A stretch of 64,000 bases of DNA from Amycolatopsis circi (GCF_003385235.1 NZ_PQIA01000009.1:48997-112996), one strand, 5' to 3'. Positions 30,025 to 38,173 are shown, counted from the stretch's first letter. The notes: generated by a model not told the origin, from the sequence alone. A program made the numbers and translations.

Positions 30025-30450
30025 CTACGCCCCTTTAGCCTCGCACCCCGCGCACATCCCCCACCACGTGACCTCGGCCTGGTCCACCCGGAAACCGGGC
30101 ACCGGACCGGGTTCGAGGCACGGCGCGGCTCCGATCGCGCACGGCACGTCCTGGATCCGGCCGCAGCCGCGGCAGACCAGGTGGTGGTGGTTGTCGTGGG
30201 TTTCGAGTTCGAACCGCGCCGGCGAGCCCGCCGGTTCGAGAGGACGCAGCAGGCGGGCGCCGACGAGGTCGTCGAGCACGTTGTAGAGCCCCTGCCTGGA
30301 CAACGCGCCGACGGCCCCGTCGGCGTCGAGCACCGTCGCGATTTCCGCGGCCGTGACGTGCGGGGTCCGCGCGACCGCGGCCAGCACCGCACGCCGCTGC
30401 GGCGTGTTGCGCAGGCCCTTGTCGCGCAGGCGCGTCCCGAACTCGTCCAT
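30025..30450 (-). CDS. Fur family transcriptional regulator
   Basis: 141 residues. A Fur winged helix (DKGLRNTPQRRAVLAAVA, then VTAAEIATVLDADGAVGALS) precedes the metal-binding C-terminal domain: HDNHHHLVCRGCGRIQDVPC (~82-101) and a second Cys pair in WGMCAGCEAKGA at the end. It has the four structural Cys expected for a Zn-bearing Fur protein. Start chosen at ATG 30450; a longer frame to 30546 would run through the operators. It is divergent from a second Fur gene. Confidence 0.9.
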   Translation of the reverse strand: MDEFGTRLRDKGLRNTPQRRAVLAAVARTPHVTAAEIATVLDADGAVGALSRQGLYNVLDDLVGARLLRPLEPAGSPARFELETHDNHHHLVCRGCGRIQDVPCAIGAAPCLEPGPVPGFRVDQAEVTWWGMCAGCEAKGA

Positions 30451-30472
30451 GGCCGGGATCGTACCCGTAGAC

Positions 30473-30546
30473 TTGACCGAATCAACTCTGGCGTGCAGTG
30501 GCTCACAGTCCCAGAGTTGACCCGATCTTACATTTGACTGGATCAA
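30473..30546. promoter_or_regulatory. Fur-type operators between two divergent fur genes
   Basis: Two copies of TTGA-N5-TCAA: TTGACCGAATCAA (30473-30485) and TTGACTGGATCAA (30534-30546). Between them a 10-bp inverted repeat, TCAACTCTGG (30482-30491) and CCAGAGTTGA (30511-30520), links a third half-site (AGTTGACCCGATC). The symmetry suggests mutual and self-control by the two Fur proteins. Confidence 0.65.
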
Positions 30547-30568
30547 CTTTGGGGACTAGAAAGGAGGC

Positions 30569-30967
30569 GTGCTCACGACCTCCGCACCCACCCCGTCCAG
30601 CGCCGACGCCGGTAGCCGGCTCCGGCGCGCCGGCCTGCGCGTGACGACCGCCCGGCAGGTCGTGCTGGAAGTTCTGGCCGAAAACCCGCACGTGACCGTC
30701 GCGGAACTGCTGCCGCTGGTCCGCGAACGGCTGTCGATGGCGTCCACGAGGGGCGTCCACGACGTGCTGACCACCGGCGTCACCGCCGGTCTTGTCCATC
30801 GCTTCGACCACGTCGGCGTGGCGCAACGCTACGAGCTGTCCGGCTTCGATCACCGCCACCTGCTGTGCCGCCAATGCGGCCGGCTGGAGGCAATCGACGG
30901 CGCACCAACGGAATCCGCCGAGGAAGCCGTGTCCGGCGTGTGCTCGCGGTGCGCTTCGGCCGAGTAG
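30569..30967 (+). CDS. Fur family transcriptional regulator (second, divergent)
   Basis: 132 residues: RRAGLRVTTARQVVLEVLAE, VTVAELLPLVRERLSMASTR and HRHLLCRQCGRLEAIDG with a terminal CSRC. It is clearly related to the protein at 30025-30450 but has a shorter His cluster (DHRHLLC against HDNHHHLVC), so the two may sense different metals or peroxide. AAGGAGG (30561-30567) is unusually close (one base) to GTG 30569, so a start a few codons downstream is possible. Confidence 0.87.
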   Translation: MLTTSAPTPSSADAGSRLRRAGLRVTTARQVVLEVLAENPHVTVAELLPLVRERLSMASTRGVHDVLTTGVTAGLVHRFDHVGVAQRYELSGFDHRHLLCRQCGRLEAIDGAPTESAEEAVSGVCSRCASAE

Positions 30968-30971
30968 ATCC

Positions 30972-31811
30972 TCAGCGGAACGCGGCGATATTGCGGGTCG
31001 CCCAGTCCGCGAAGGAACGCGGCGCGCGGCCGAGAATGCGCTCGACGTCCGGGCTGACGCGCAGTTCGGCCGGAGTCGGCGAGCTGAGGATGTCCAGGGT
31101 GTCGTCGGCGAGTTCGCCCGGCATGCTCTGGGTCATGCCCGCCTTGGCTTCGGCGCGGGTCAGCTCCTGGAACCGCACCGGCTCGCCCAGCGCGGTGGCC
31201 AGCGCCGCCGCCTGCTGACGCGGTGTGATCACCTCCGGCCCGGTCAGCTCGTACACGCCGCCGACGTGCCGGTCGTCCACCAGGCACGCGGCCGCGACCT
31301 CGCCGATGTCCGCCGGATCGATGATCGGCACCCCGGTGTCGCCGAACGGCGCGGCGACAATCCCTTGCGTACGAACGGATTCCGCCCACCACAGCGCGTT
31401 GGAGTCGAACCCGCCCGGCCGCAGGATGGCCCAATCCAGACCGGACTCCCGCAGCACGTCCTCCAGCTCGCGCATCGCGATCCGCGTCGCGCCGAACGGC
31501 CTGGTCGCCACGCCCAGAGTGGAGAGCAGGACGACCCGGCGAACCCCGGCGTCCGCGGCCTTCGCGATGAGGTCGGCCGGGTTGGCGCCGACGGCGTGCA
31601 GATCGCCGGACAGCAACAAGAACAACGCTTTAGCCCCGGTCAGCGCGGGCTCAAGACTCGCCGGATCGGCCAGGTCCGCCACCACGTGCCGAACGCCGTC
31701 CGGCACCTCCGCGGCATTCCGCGACACCGCCGTCACCTGCTCGCCCGCGTCGGCGAGCGCCCGCACCAACGGCTGGCCGATGTTTCCGGTAGCCCCGGTC
31801 ACCACAATCAT
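30972..31811 (-). CDS. NmrA-like NAD(P)-binding protein
   Basis: 279 residues. GATGNIGQPLVRALADAG (~6-23) is the atypical short-chain dehydrogenase dinucleotide site; FLLLSGDLHAVGA, VVLLSTLGVATRPFGATR and LDWAILRPGGFDSN follow in family order. It lacks the YxxxK catalytic pair, as NmrA/HSCARG and quinone-reductase-like members do. It is divergent from an HxlR regulator, a very common pairing, so redox or quinone/aldehyde stress control is likely. Confidence 0.88.
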   Translation of the reverse strand: MIVVTGATGNIGQPLVRALADAGEQVTAVSRNAAEVPDGVRHVVADLADPASLEPALTGAKALFLLLSGDLHAVGANPADLIAKAADAGVRRVVLLSTLGVATRPFGATRIAMRELEDVLRESGLDWAILRPGGFDSNALWWAESVRTQGIVAAPFGDTGVPIIDPADIGEVAAACLVDDRHVGGVYELTGPEVITPRQQAAALATALGEPVRFQELTRAEAKAGMTQSMPGELADDTLDILSSPTPAELRVSPDVERILGRAPRSFADWATRNIAAFR

Positions 31812-31852
31812 GATTCGCTCCTTCGGTAGGCGACCGACGCTAGGCCGATTTG

Positions 31853-31886
31853 CTTACTCTTCGTAAGGACATACCTTTGGGTAAGC
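31853..31886. promoter_or_regulatory. HxlR-type operator
   Basis: CTTAC-TCTTC-GTAAG (31853-31867) is followed by a second half-site GGTAAGC (31880-31886). The spaced GTAAG repeats resemble HxlR operators, and the site lies midway between the two divergent genes. Confidence 0.6.
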
Positions 31887-31893
31887 TCGATAC

Positions 31894-32256
31894 GTGACAG
31901 GAAGCGCGCAGTTCACCCCGGCCGTCTCGCCGCCGCGTTATGAGGTGTTTCACACCGACTGCCCCGCGCGAGCCGTGATCGACTACGTGACCAGCCGGTG
32001 GGGAATCTGGATCCTCATCTCGTTGCGGGACAAGGAACTCCGGTTCTACGAACTGCGCGAGAGCATCCGGGGCATCAGCGAGAAAATGCTCGCCCAGTCC
32101 CTGCGCGCCCTGGTCGAAGACGGCCTCGTCTGGCGGCACGTCGAACCGACCACCCCGCCGCAGGTCACCTACGGACTGACCGAATTCGGCAAAGATCTCG
32201 GCGAACCGCTGGACGACCTGTTCGACCGGATCACCCAGCGGCTAGGCCCGCAGTAG
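31894..32256 (+). CDS. HxlR family transcriptional regulator
   Basis: 120 residues from GTG 31894. The winged helix reads SRWGIWILISLRDKELRFYE, then RESIRGISEKMLAQSLRALV and VEPTTPPQVTYGLTEFG. HxlR proteins often use the single Cys near the N-terminus (TDCPARAV, ~residue 28) as a redox or aldehyde sensor, and it is present here. It probably controls the divergent NmrA-like gene and itself. Confidence 0.92.
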   Translation: MTGSAQFTPAVSPPRYEVFHTDCPARAVIDYVTSRWGIWILISLRDKELRFYELRESIRGISEKMLAQSLRALVEDGLVWRHVEPTTPPQVTYGLTEFGKDLGEPLDDLFDRITQRLGPQ

Positions 32257-32298
32257 ACATCGCCCCTGGTCAGGACCGGCATTACCGCAGAGGTAATT

Positions 32299-32321
32299 TA
32301 CATACAGACTGCATGTATGTA
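32299..32321 (+). promoter_or_regulatory. TetR-type operator of the hydrolase-TetR operon
   Basis: TACATACA-N7-TGTATGTA is a perfect 8-7-8 inverted repeat ending 11 bases before the hydrolase ATG. A second inverted repeat, ATTACC-N5-GGTAAT, lies directly upstream (32281-32297). The operator overlaps the probable -10 region, so binding would block transcription. Confidence 0.7.
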
Positions 32322-32332
32322 TCTTTGCCAGC

Positions 32333-33199
32333 ATGACAGCCCACGAAGAACTCGGCACTGCCCGGCACGTCAACCTCCCCCAAGGCGAGATCCGGTACTT
32401 CGAGCGCGGACGCGGCCGTCCGGTCGTTTTCGTGCACGGCGTACTCACCAACGCCCTGCTGTGGCGCAAGGTCACCCCCGCGGTCGCGGACGCCGGTTTC
32501 CGTTGCCTGGCCCCAGATCTGCCGCTCGGCGCCCACTCTGTCCCGATGCGCTCGGACGCCGACCTCAGCGCCCCCGGCCTCGCCACCTTGCTGGGCGACT
32601 TCCTCACCGCACTCGACCTGGAAGACGTCATCCTGGTCGCCAACGACACCGGCGGCGCCATCACGCAACTGCTGCTCGCGCGGTACCCGGAACGGGTCGG
32701 CCGGGTCGTGCTGACGCCGTCGGACAGCTTCGAGTACTTCTTCCCGCCGATCTTCCAACCGCTGCCGACAATCGCGCGCGTCCCCGGCTCGATGGCCGTT
32801 CTCGGCCAGCTGCTGCGAATCAAGGCGCTGTACCGGCTGCCGCTGCTGTTCGGCTGGGTCACGAAGCGCCCGCTGCCGCCCGACATCGCGCGGGAGTACC
32901 TGGGCAAGCTACGGAAATCCCCTGGCCTGCGAAGGGATCTGCGCAAGTTCCTGCGCACCGTCGACTCCAGCCACACCCTGGCCGCGGCTGAAAAACTGCG
33001 CCAGTTCAAGCGTCCAGTACTGCTCGTATGGCCGCCGGAAGACAAGCTCTTCCCGATCAGCCTCGCGCACCGCTTGGCGGAAGTGCTTCCGGACGCCGAG
33101 ATCGTCGAGGTGCCGGACTCGTACACCTTCGTCTCGGAGGATCAGCCGGACGCTCTGGCCGGGCACATCACGCGCTTCGCCGCCGCCATGGCAGATTAG
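32333..33199 (+). CDS. Alpha/beta hydrolase with Asp nucleophile (haloalkane dehalogenase-like)
   Basis: 288 residues. The oxyanion segment VVFVHGVLTNALLW (~30-43) and the nucleophile elbow LVANDTGGAITQ (~102-113) are visible; the residue in the nucleophile place is Asp, not Ser, as in haloalkane/fluoroacetate dehalogenases and epoxide hydrolases. A late Asp in PPEDKLFPIS and a C-terminal acid/base region follow, although the usual final His is not obvious (TFVSEDQPDAL stands where it is expected). The gene is co-transcribed with the TetR gene 4 bases downstream and has a matching operator, so it is inducible by its substrate or a mimic. Confidence 0.82.
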   Translation: MTAHEELGTARHVNLPQGEIRYFERGRGRPVVFVHGVLTNALLWRKVTPAVADAGFRCLAPDLPLGAHSVPMRSDADLSAPGLATLLGDFLTALDLEDVILVANDTGGAITQLLLARYPERVGRVVLTPSDSFEYFFPPIFQPLPTIARVPGSMAVLGQLLRIKALYRLPLLFGWVTKRPLPPDIAREYLGKLRKSPGLRRDLRKFLRTVDSSHTLAAAEKLRQFKRPVLLVWPPEDKLFPISLAHRLAEVLPDAEIVEVPDSYTFVSEDQPDALAGHITRFAAAMAD

Positions 33200-33203
33200 G
33201 TGC

Positions 33204-33797
33204 GTGCGACGTACCCAGCAAGAACGCTCCGACGCGACGCGAGCCGCACTGATCAAGGCCGCCCGCGACCTCTTCGGCGCGCGCGGCTACCACGACGTGC
33301 CCGCCGAAGAAATCACTCGCACAGCAGGCGTCACGCGGGGCGCGCTGTACCACCACTTCGGCGACAAACAGGGCCTGTTCCGCGCCGTGGTCGAAGTGCT
33401 GGAACGCGAGCTGACCGCCGAGGTCTCCGAGGTCCTCGATTCCGCGGCGGACCCGCTTACTGGCCTTTCAGGGGCGCTGGGGGTGTTCCTGGACGCCTGC
33501 CTGCGACCGGACGTCCGGCGAATCTCCCTGACCGATGCCCCCGCCGTACTGGGCTGGGATGCCTGGCGTGATCTTGAGGCCGAGTACGGCTTGGGTCTGG
33601 TGGCGGAGAACCTGGCGGCTGCTCGGGAAGCCGGGTTAATTGTGGACACGCCGGTGGATGCTTTGGCGCAACTGGTCTTGGCCGCGGTGATGGAGGCGGC
33701 GCGGATGATCGCCCATGCCGACGACCCGGGCCGAGTGCGGGGGGATGTGCAGCAGGTGTTTTCGGGGTGGTTGAGCGGGTTGTTGCTTCCTAGGTGA
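33204..33797 (+). CDS. TetR family regulator
   Basis: 197 residues. The HTH at ~25-50 reads AEEITRTAGVTRGALYHHFG DKQGLF (canonical TetR). GTG 33204 is 4 bases behind the hydrolase stop, so both share one mRNA. It should bind the palindrome at 32299-32321. Its end overlaps the convergent YdcF gene by 8 bases. Confidence 0.92.
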   Translation: MRRTQQERSDATRAALIKAARDLFGARGYHDVPAEEITRTAGVTRGALYHHFGDKQGLFRAVVEVLERELTAEVSEVLDSAADPLTGLSGALGVFLDACLRPDVRRISLTDAPAVLGWDAWRDLEAEYGLGLVAENLAAAREAGLIVDTPVDALAQLVLAAVMEAARMIAHADDPGRVRGDVQQVFSGWLSGLLLPR

Positions 33798-34455
33798 GGA
33801 GCCTGGCTGTGTAGCCGCTCGCGACCAAGCGCTCGAACGCTCGCTCAACCTGGCTCGGAACGTCTTGCGGTATCGAGAATCCCCGCTGGGCGTAGACGCT
33901 GACCCGCTGAGTGTCGCCGACGAGCATGGTGATGACCCGGTCTACGTCGCCGATGCTCTCGACGTATTCGTCCAACGGCAATGGCTGCGAGGGGCAGAGA
34001 ACGTCCACCTCGGGCCAGAGCTTCTTGCACGTCGCGTAGGCCCGTCGTTGTTGGTAGGGACGCGAGATCAGCGTGACCGGTTTGGGCTCGATCCCCTGTG
34101 CTTCCAACAACTGTCGGCTTCGCTCGATGTTGTCGCCGGTGTTCCGCGCTGTTGGCTCGACCAGGATCGCGTTGTCCGGGACGCCCAGCTCCAACGCGTG
34201 CTCCCGGTAGTGCACGGCTTCCCCGCGCGGGAATCGCTCTACGGTCGTCGGCGCGTTGGCTCCGGTGAAGACGATCTTCGGGAAGTACCCCTGCTGGTAC
34301 AGCTTCGCGGTGTGGGCAGCGACGCCGAGGTCGTGGCTGCCCAGCCCGATCCCGACGTCCGTGGGGCGGAGTTCGTGGTGCAGGTCGTGGTAGTCCCAGA
34401 GCGTTTGAACGTCAGCGCGGAGGCGGTCCGGCAGGGTGCTCGAACGCTCGGGCAT
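33790..34455 (-). CDS. YdcF/DUF218 family protein
   Basis: 221 residues. Family blocks: DVGIGLGSHDLGVAAHTAKL (~33-52), KIVFTGANAPTT (~60), LVEPTARNTGDNIERSRQLL (~100-119; the STN/ENT block) and TLISRPYQQRRAYATCKKLW (~130-149). No membrane helix is predicted, so this is a cytoplasmic form. It is the last chromosomal gene before the integrated element and before integration lay directly downstream of the aldehyde dehydrogenase on the same strand. Confidence 0.88.
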   Translation of the reverse strand: MPERSSTLPDRLRADVQTLWDYHDLHHELRPTDVGIGLGSHDLGVAAHTAKLYQQGYFPKIVFTGANAPTTVERFPRGEAVHYREHALELGVPDNAILVEPTARNTGDNIERSRQLLEAQGIEPKPVTLISRPYQQRRAYATCKKLWPEVDVLCPSQPLPLDEYVESIGDVDRVITMLVGDTQRVSVYAQRGFSIPQDVPSQVERAFERLVASGYTARLLT

Positions 34456-34505
34456 GCGGGGACTCCGAAGTCAGTCGGGGCGCTTGAGCGTAGCTTGGCC
34501 ACGAA

Positions 34506-34535
34506 TCAAAGCCGGATCGACTTCTGGTTCATGAA
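34506..34535 (-). pseudogene. Displaced original 3' end of the aldehyde dehydrogenase gene
   Basis: Read on the minus strand, these bases encode FMNQKSIRL followed by TGA. The intact aldehyde dehydrogenase 10.9 kb away ends FMNKKSIRL-TGA. The codons left of the core differ at several third positions, and similarity stops abruptly at 34537. This is the genomic end of the dehydrogenase gene cut off by integration of the element. Confidence 0.8.
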
Positions 34536-34537
34536 CT
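34527..34537. other. attL core of the integrated element
   Basis: GTTCATGAACT is identical to 45439-45449; its first ten bases form a perfect palindrome. To the left, similarity with the other end continues only as diverged dehydrogenase codons; to the right it ends at once, as expected for the crossover point. Confidence 0.75.
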
Positions 34538-35107
34538 ATCCCGGCGTCCAGGCCACCTCGGGCCATACCTGGAGAAACCGCCTCTGAACTGCCTTTTTGC
34601 GTCCTATTAGGTCCGGTCGTGCCCGGACCGATCTTGACGTCTGACGGCCTGGTGACGGCTTGGCCCGCCGCGCCCAAACCTCCCGCTTCCTCGTCCCTAC
34701 CTCCGTTAGCAGCGGGACGCTGGTGTCAAGGGTGGACGCTTGCGGCCATCGCGCAGCGACGCCGAAGGCGCCCTTGATGGCGGCGTCCCGGTGTTAAACG
34801 ATCAACGACGAGGGAGCGGGCGGTTACAATCTCGCACCGCTTGTAACGGGTCTCGTGCCGCGTCCGTATATGTCCGTATGCGCCTCTACGGATCACCCGT
34901 CGACGACGGCGGTGCGCCACCAGCCGCACCTCCGGCGGGCCGCCCGCGGCCGGCGGCCGAAGCGGAGCGGCAGGCCGTCCGTGCCGCATGCGGCGAGCCC
35001 GCCGAACGCCAAGCAACCACGCGCCGCCGACGGCGGCGCCTTGATCTTATAGAGCCAAATTCGGCAGATAACAGCCGAACAGACGTGGGCCTTCAGGGAG
35101 GCTTTCG
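34538..35107. other. Gene-free left end of the element
   Basis: About 570 bases without a convincing gene; the open frames give Arg-rich readings. One inverted repeat, GTTACAA-N11-TTGTAAC (34823-34847), stands out and could be a promoter or protein-binding site. GC falls sharply after ~35040. Confidence 0.5.
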
Positions 35108-36787
35108 ATGCGCCTTACCAGCTTGAGAGTGAGACACTATCGAACCATTGGCACCGCAGAGCAGCGGCTACCATTGGAATCGAGCTTAACAATCGTTGGC
35201 CCAAACAACACCGGAAAGACCAATCTCCTTAAAGCGGTGGCTCTATTTTTCATAGGACACGAAAATAATGGCGAATACGACCTCTTGTCGGATATTCCCT
35301 TCGGTGCGTCGAACGTGAAAAGTAGCCTGCTTGCGACTTTTGATGGCGACGATCAGAATACGAGCGGATCAGACTGGCAATTCTTTCAGCAGCTAGATAA
35401 ACTGTTTGCTCTCTATGGTCGAGCTAGATCCGAGTCCACCTTTAGCCTAAGCTTGGTATTCAGCCCAAGCGGAAACCCTGTATATCAGTTCTTTCCTAAC
35501 TTGCGGAAGCCTGTAGACGCATCTAAGCAAACGCAAATTTCACGCCTGCAGCGCCAGCTTGTAAGCGAGCTTATATCTATGTTCGCGGTTCACTATGCAC
35601 CTTCCGCAAAAAGCGTTCCAGAAATATACGAGGAGGTGCTTGCACCTTTTCTTCGGCAAGCAGCAAGAGGGGTAATCGACCCCTATGTTGACAAGATTAA
35701 GGAGGAGCTAGATGCCGTCGCAACTAGCATAACTGGAGAATTGGAGCAAGCTGGCCTTTCCCATATCAAGGCGTCTTTTAGCATACCGCAGAGTCGGGAC
35801 TTACTTTCCGGCTTTGACTTTAATCTCAGCGATCCACACGGAACGCCAATCTTCCGCAAGGGGCAAGGAATACAGACTACATCAATCTTGGCTAGCTTTC
35901 TCTGGGTCTCCAGCGAAGAAAAAAAGCTAGGAAAATCGACTATATGGCTACTGGAAGAGCCGGAATCTTATTTGCATCCGCAGTTGATGGAGACTTCTCG
36001 CAAGATCCTAGACAAGCTTGGCGGTGAGTCTCTTGTCGTCGTGAGCACGCATTCGCTCTCATTCGTGCCGCAGGATCCGGTCAGCACAGTCGGCACATCC
36101 CTTGTCGATCAGAGCACGAACGTCACCCACTTTAGCACTTACGCGGAGGCGACTGAGAATATTCGGCGATCACTGGGGGTCAGATTTTCCGACTACTACA
36201 ACCTGACTCGATACAATCTATTACTCGAAGGGAAAACGGACCGCGAATCGGTGAAATGGTTCCTTGATATAGCAAAGAGAGAACTAATCGACTGGCCGAG
36301 ATTATACGAAGCGTCACGGCTTGATTTTGGGGGGACCGGTGGGCTTGGCGGTTTCTTGAAGGCAACCTATGCGATCATAAGACGAGAGCGAGCGGTAGTT
36401 GCGATATTTGATGGAGATAGTGCCGGGGACAAAGAGCGAAGGTCATTGCAAGGATACTTTGGCGCCAAGAATGTTCCATTTGATCCAGGGCACGACTTCC
36501 TGATCTTGCGTGATCGATTCGCCCTTGAAGGGTTGTGGCCAGACGGCTTCATCTTGGATGCCGGAGAGGCTAATCCATCCTGGTTTATAGACCTTTCGAC
36601 TGACATTGACGGAAAGCTGCTTCCATTTAGAGTCAAGGATCAGCACAAGACCGAACTGCTACGTTATCTTCAAGAACGCTCGGAAGCGGAATCGGACTTT
36701 AATTGGGCCAGTCAATGGGTCAAGCTGATGGATGCCGCCGAAAAAGCACTGACCTGGCATGAAGAGCGACTTGGCAAGCTCGACTGA
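35108..36787 (+). CDS. OLD-family ATP-dependent nuclease (AAA + TOPRIM), AT-rich cargo gene
   Basis: 559 residues. The N-terminal ATPase domain starts MRLTSLRVRHYRTIG and has P-loop GPNNTGKTNLL (~32-42), a signature-like GQGIQTTSILASFL (~255) and Walker B TIWLLEEPESYLHP (~279-292), then VVVSTHSLSF (the H-loop). The C-terminal TOPRIM domain has LLLEGKTDRESVKWFL (metal-binding Glu, ~375-390) and VVAIFDGDSAGDKER (DxD, ~435-449). OLD nucleases cleave DNA in an ATP-dependent way and often serve in phage defence. GGAGG sits 6 bases before ATG 35108. Base composition is far more AT-rich than every neighbour (many A/T-ending codons), so the gene came from another genome. There is no UvrD-type partner, so this is not a Gabija pair. 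Confidence 0.92.
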   Translation: MRLTSLRVRHYRTIGTAEQRLPLESSLTIVGPNNTGKTNLLKAVALFFIGHENNGEYDLLSDIPFGASNVKSSLLATFDGDDQNTSGSDWQFFQQLDKLFALYGRARSESTFSLSLVFSPSGNPVYQFFPNLRKPVDASKQTQISRLQRQLVSELISMFAVHYAPSAKSVPEIYEEVLAPFLRQAARGVIDPYVDKIKEELDAVATSITGELEQAGLSHIKASFSIPQSRDLLSGFDFNLSDPHGTPIFRKGQGIQTTSILASFLWVSSEEKKLGKSTIWLLEEPESYLHPQLMETSRKILDKLGGESLVVVSTHSLSFVPQDPVSTVGTSLVDQSTNVTHFSTYAEATENIRRSLGVRFSDYYNLTRYNLLLEGKTDRESVKWFLDIAKRELIDWPRLYEASRLDFGGTGGLGGFLKATYAIIRRERAVVAIFDGDSAGDKERRSLQGYFGAKNVPFDPGHDFLILRDRFALEGLWPDGFILDAGEANPSWFIDLSTDIDGKLLPFRVKDQHKTELLRYLQERSEAESDFNWASQWVKLMDAAEKALTWHEERLGKLD

Positions 36788-36795
36788 ATTGATTG

Positions 36796-37266
36796 CTATG
36801 TGAAATAGACCTTGCGTTCGACGTCAACTGCATGTGTTATACGAAGAGCGATTGAGGGATGAACAGGAAGGTTATGCAGTTCTTCACGGCGCACCCACCT
36901 GACTTCTTTGCTCTCGTCACTGGTGTGGACTGAACCGCTGACGAATCGAGCGCGGAAGCAGATAGAAAACTCCTGTCGCACCTCGCCATCGTCGTAGGCG
37001 ATGACATGCTCAGGATTGGAGTAGAGGCCGACAACGCTGGTGACGTCGCACTCTATACCGGTTTCTTCGCGAACTTCTCGCACGGCGGCCTGGGCCAGGG
37101 TCTCGCCTAACTCCAACTGTCCGCCTGGAATGGCGTACAGGTCGTTATCAGTCCGGCGGATCATCAGGATCCGGCCTTCCTCGTCCTGGATAAAAGCGGA
37201 GACGGCGACGGCGATGCTGTTGGCTTTGGGTGCGTTGGGGTCGTTGTAGTAGTCGACGCGTGCCAT
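36796..37266 (-). CDS. Nudix hydrolase (Pif-like position)
   Basis: 156 residues from ATG 37264-37266 behind AGGAGG. The Nudix box GQLELGETLAQAAVREVR EETGI (~52-74) fits Gx5Ex7REUxEExGU exactly. Nudix enzymes cleave nucleoside diphosphate derivatives. In the AICE pSAM2 the immunity protein Pif, which blocks redundant transfer into cells already carrying the element, contains a Nudix motif; the same place next to an element regulator suggests that role here. It is 10 bases downstream of the XRE gene, one operon. Confidence 0.85.
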   Translation of the reverse strand: MARVDYYNDPNAPKANSIAVAVSAFIQDEEGRILMIRRTDNDLYAIPGGQLELGETLAQAAVREVREETGIECDVTSVVGLYSNPEHVIAYDDGEVRQEFSICFRARFVSGSVHTSDESKEVRWVRREELHNLPVHPSIALRITHAVDVERKVYFT

Positions 37267-37276
37267 GGGGTGCCTC

Positions 37277-38020
37277 CTAGATGGTGGCGGGCTTGGCGAG
37301 GTTCCAAACGGTCTCAAAGCTCTCCGAGTAAGTCTCGAAGAGGTCTCCGGCGGAGAGTCGGCGCAGGTGCAGGGATGGTGCGTGCGCGCCTTGGAATCCG
37401 TAGACGTGCGTGTTGATGATCATCTCGTCGTCGAAGCGGAAGATGGAGTTGTAGAGCGTCGTGTTGTGGAACCGCATTTCGACGCCTTCGACGCCGACGA
37501 GCGGCCGGTAGAAGGCCAGCGCGTTGCGGACGCGTGCGGGGAGCGTCCCGTCTCCGAGCTGTTCTTCTTCTCCGCGCAGGGCGACGCTGTCGCCGTCCGG
37601 GTCGCCGAACGCCAGACGGATCTTCGCGCCGGCCGCGGCCTTGGCTGCGATGTCCTTGATGAACCGCGGGCGTTCGACCAGGAACAGCGCCGCGTGCACC
37701 AGGATCTCCACGGTCTCTGACGCGTCGTTGATCAGCCGATCCCACAGCTCGACCGGGATCGCGTTGCGGTGCGGGAACACGCTCACGACCTCGGCGGCGG
37801 CGGTCTCGGCTCTGCGCTCGGGTGCGACGGAGTCCGGCCACAGGTAGGTCTCCGATTCGCGCGCCATCGCGGCGATCTTGTGCCGGTGCTTCGGGTACGG
37901 GGTGCGGCCTTTGGTGATCCACCGCTCGACCGTCTTCTGGTCGACGCTGAGTGCCTTGGCCACCTGTTCCAGCGTGAGCCCGTTGCGCAGCAGCGCGTCA
38001 CGCAGCCGTTCGTTCGGCAT
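37277..38020 (-). CDS. XRE-type HTH protein with DUF5919-like C-terminal domain
   Basis: 247 residues. The N-terminal HTH reads LRNGLTLEQVAKALSVDQKTVERWI (~10-34) and KGRTPYPKHRHKIAAM. The C-terminal domain (~85-245) has ILVHAALFLVERPRFIKDIA and a late RFHNTTLYNSIFRFDDEM segment, typical of the DUF5919 group related to the phospholipase D fold. AGGGGG is 5 bases before ATG 38018-38020; a GTG at 38026 is an alternative. With the Nudix gene it forms the left-facing regulatory operon of the element, likely its repressor/immunity module. Confidence 0.8.
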   Translation of the reverse strand: MPNERLRDALLRNGLTLEQVAKALSVDQKTVERWITKGRTPYPKHRHKIAAMARESETYLWPDSVAPERRAETAAAEVVSVFPHRNAIPVELWDRLINDASETVEILVHAALFLVERPRFIKDIAAKAAAGAKIRLAFGDPDGDSVALRGEEEQLGDGTLPARVRNALAFYRPLVGVEGVEMRFHNTTLYNSIFRFDDEMIINTHVYGFQGAHAPSLHLRRLSAGDLFETYSESFETVWNLAKPATI

Positions 38021-38173
38021 CCGCACCCCCTTGGGACTTTTAGGGACGTCTTCGACCGTACCAGGGACGTCCCAAGATGTCCCGCCACGTGGTGATCATG
38101 TCCCGCCTTTTGGCGGAGATTGGGTGGCACGTTGCCGAGACTCGCTCGGCGGCAGAGCCCAAGGGAGGCAGAC

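Noticed and set aside
34740..35126. Open frames in the left end of the element
   Set aside because: Arg-rich readings in several frames, no ribosome binding site; no coding signal before ATG 35108.
35108..37266. Gabija (GajA/GajB) or PARIS system
   Set aside because: The OLD protein has no UvrD-type helicase or DUF4435 partner; the next genes are a Nudix and an XRE protein on the opposite strand.
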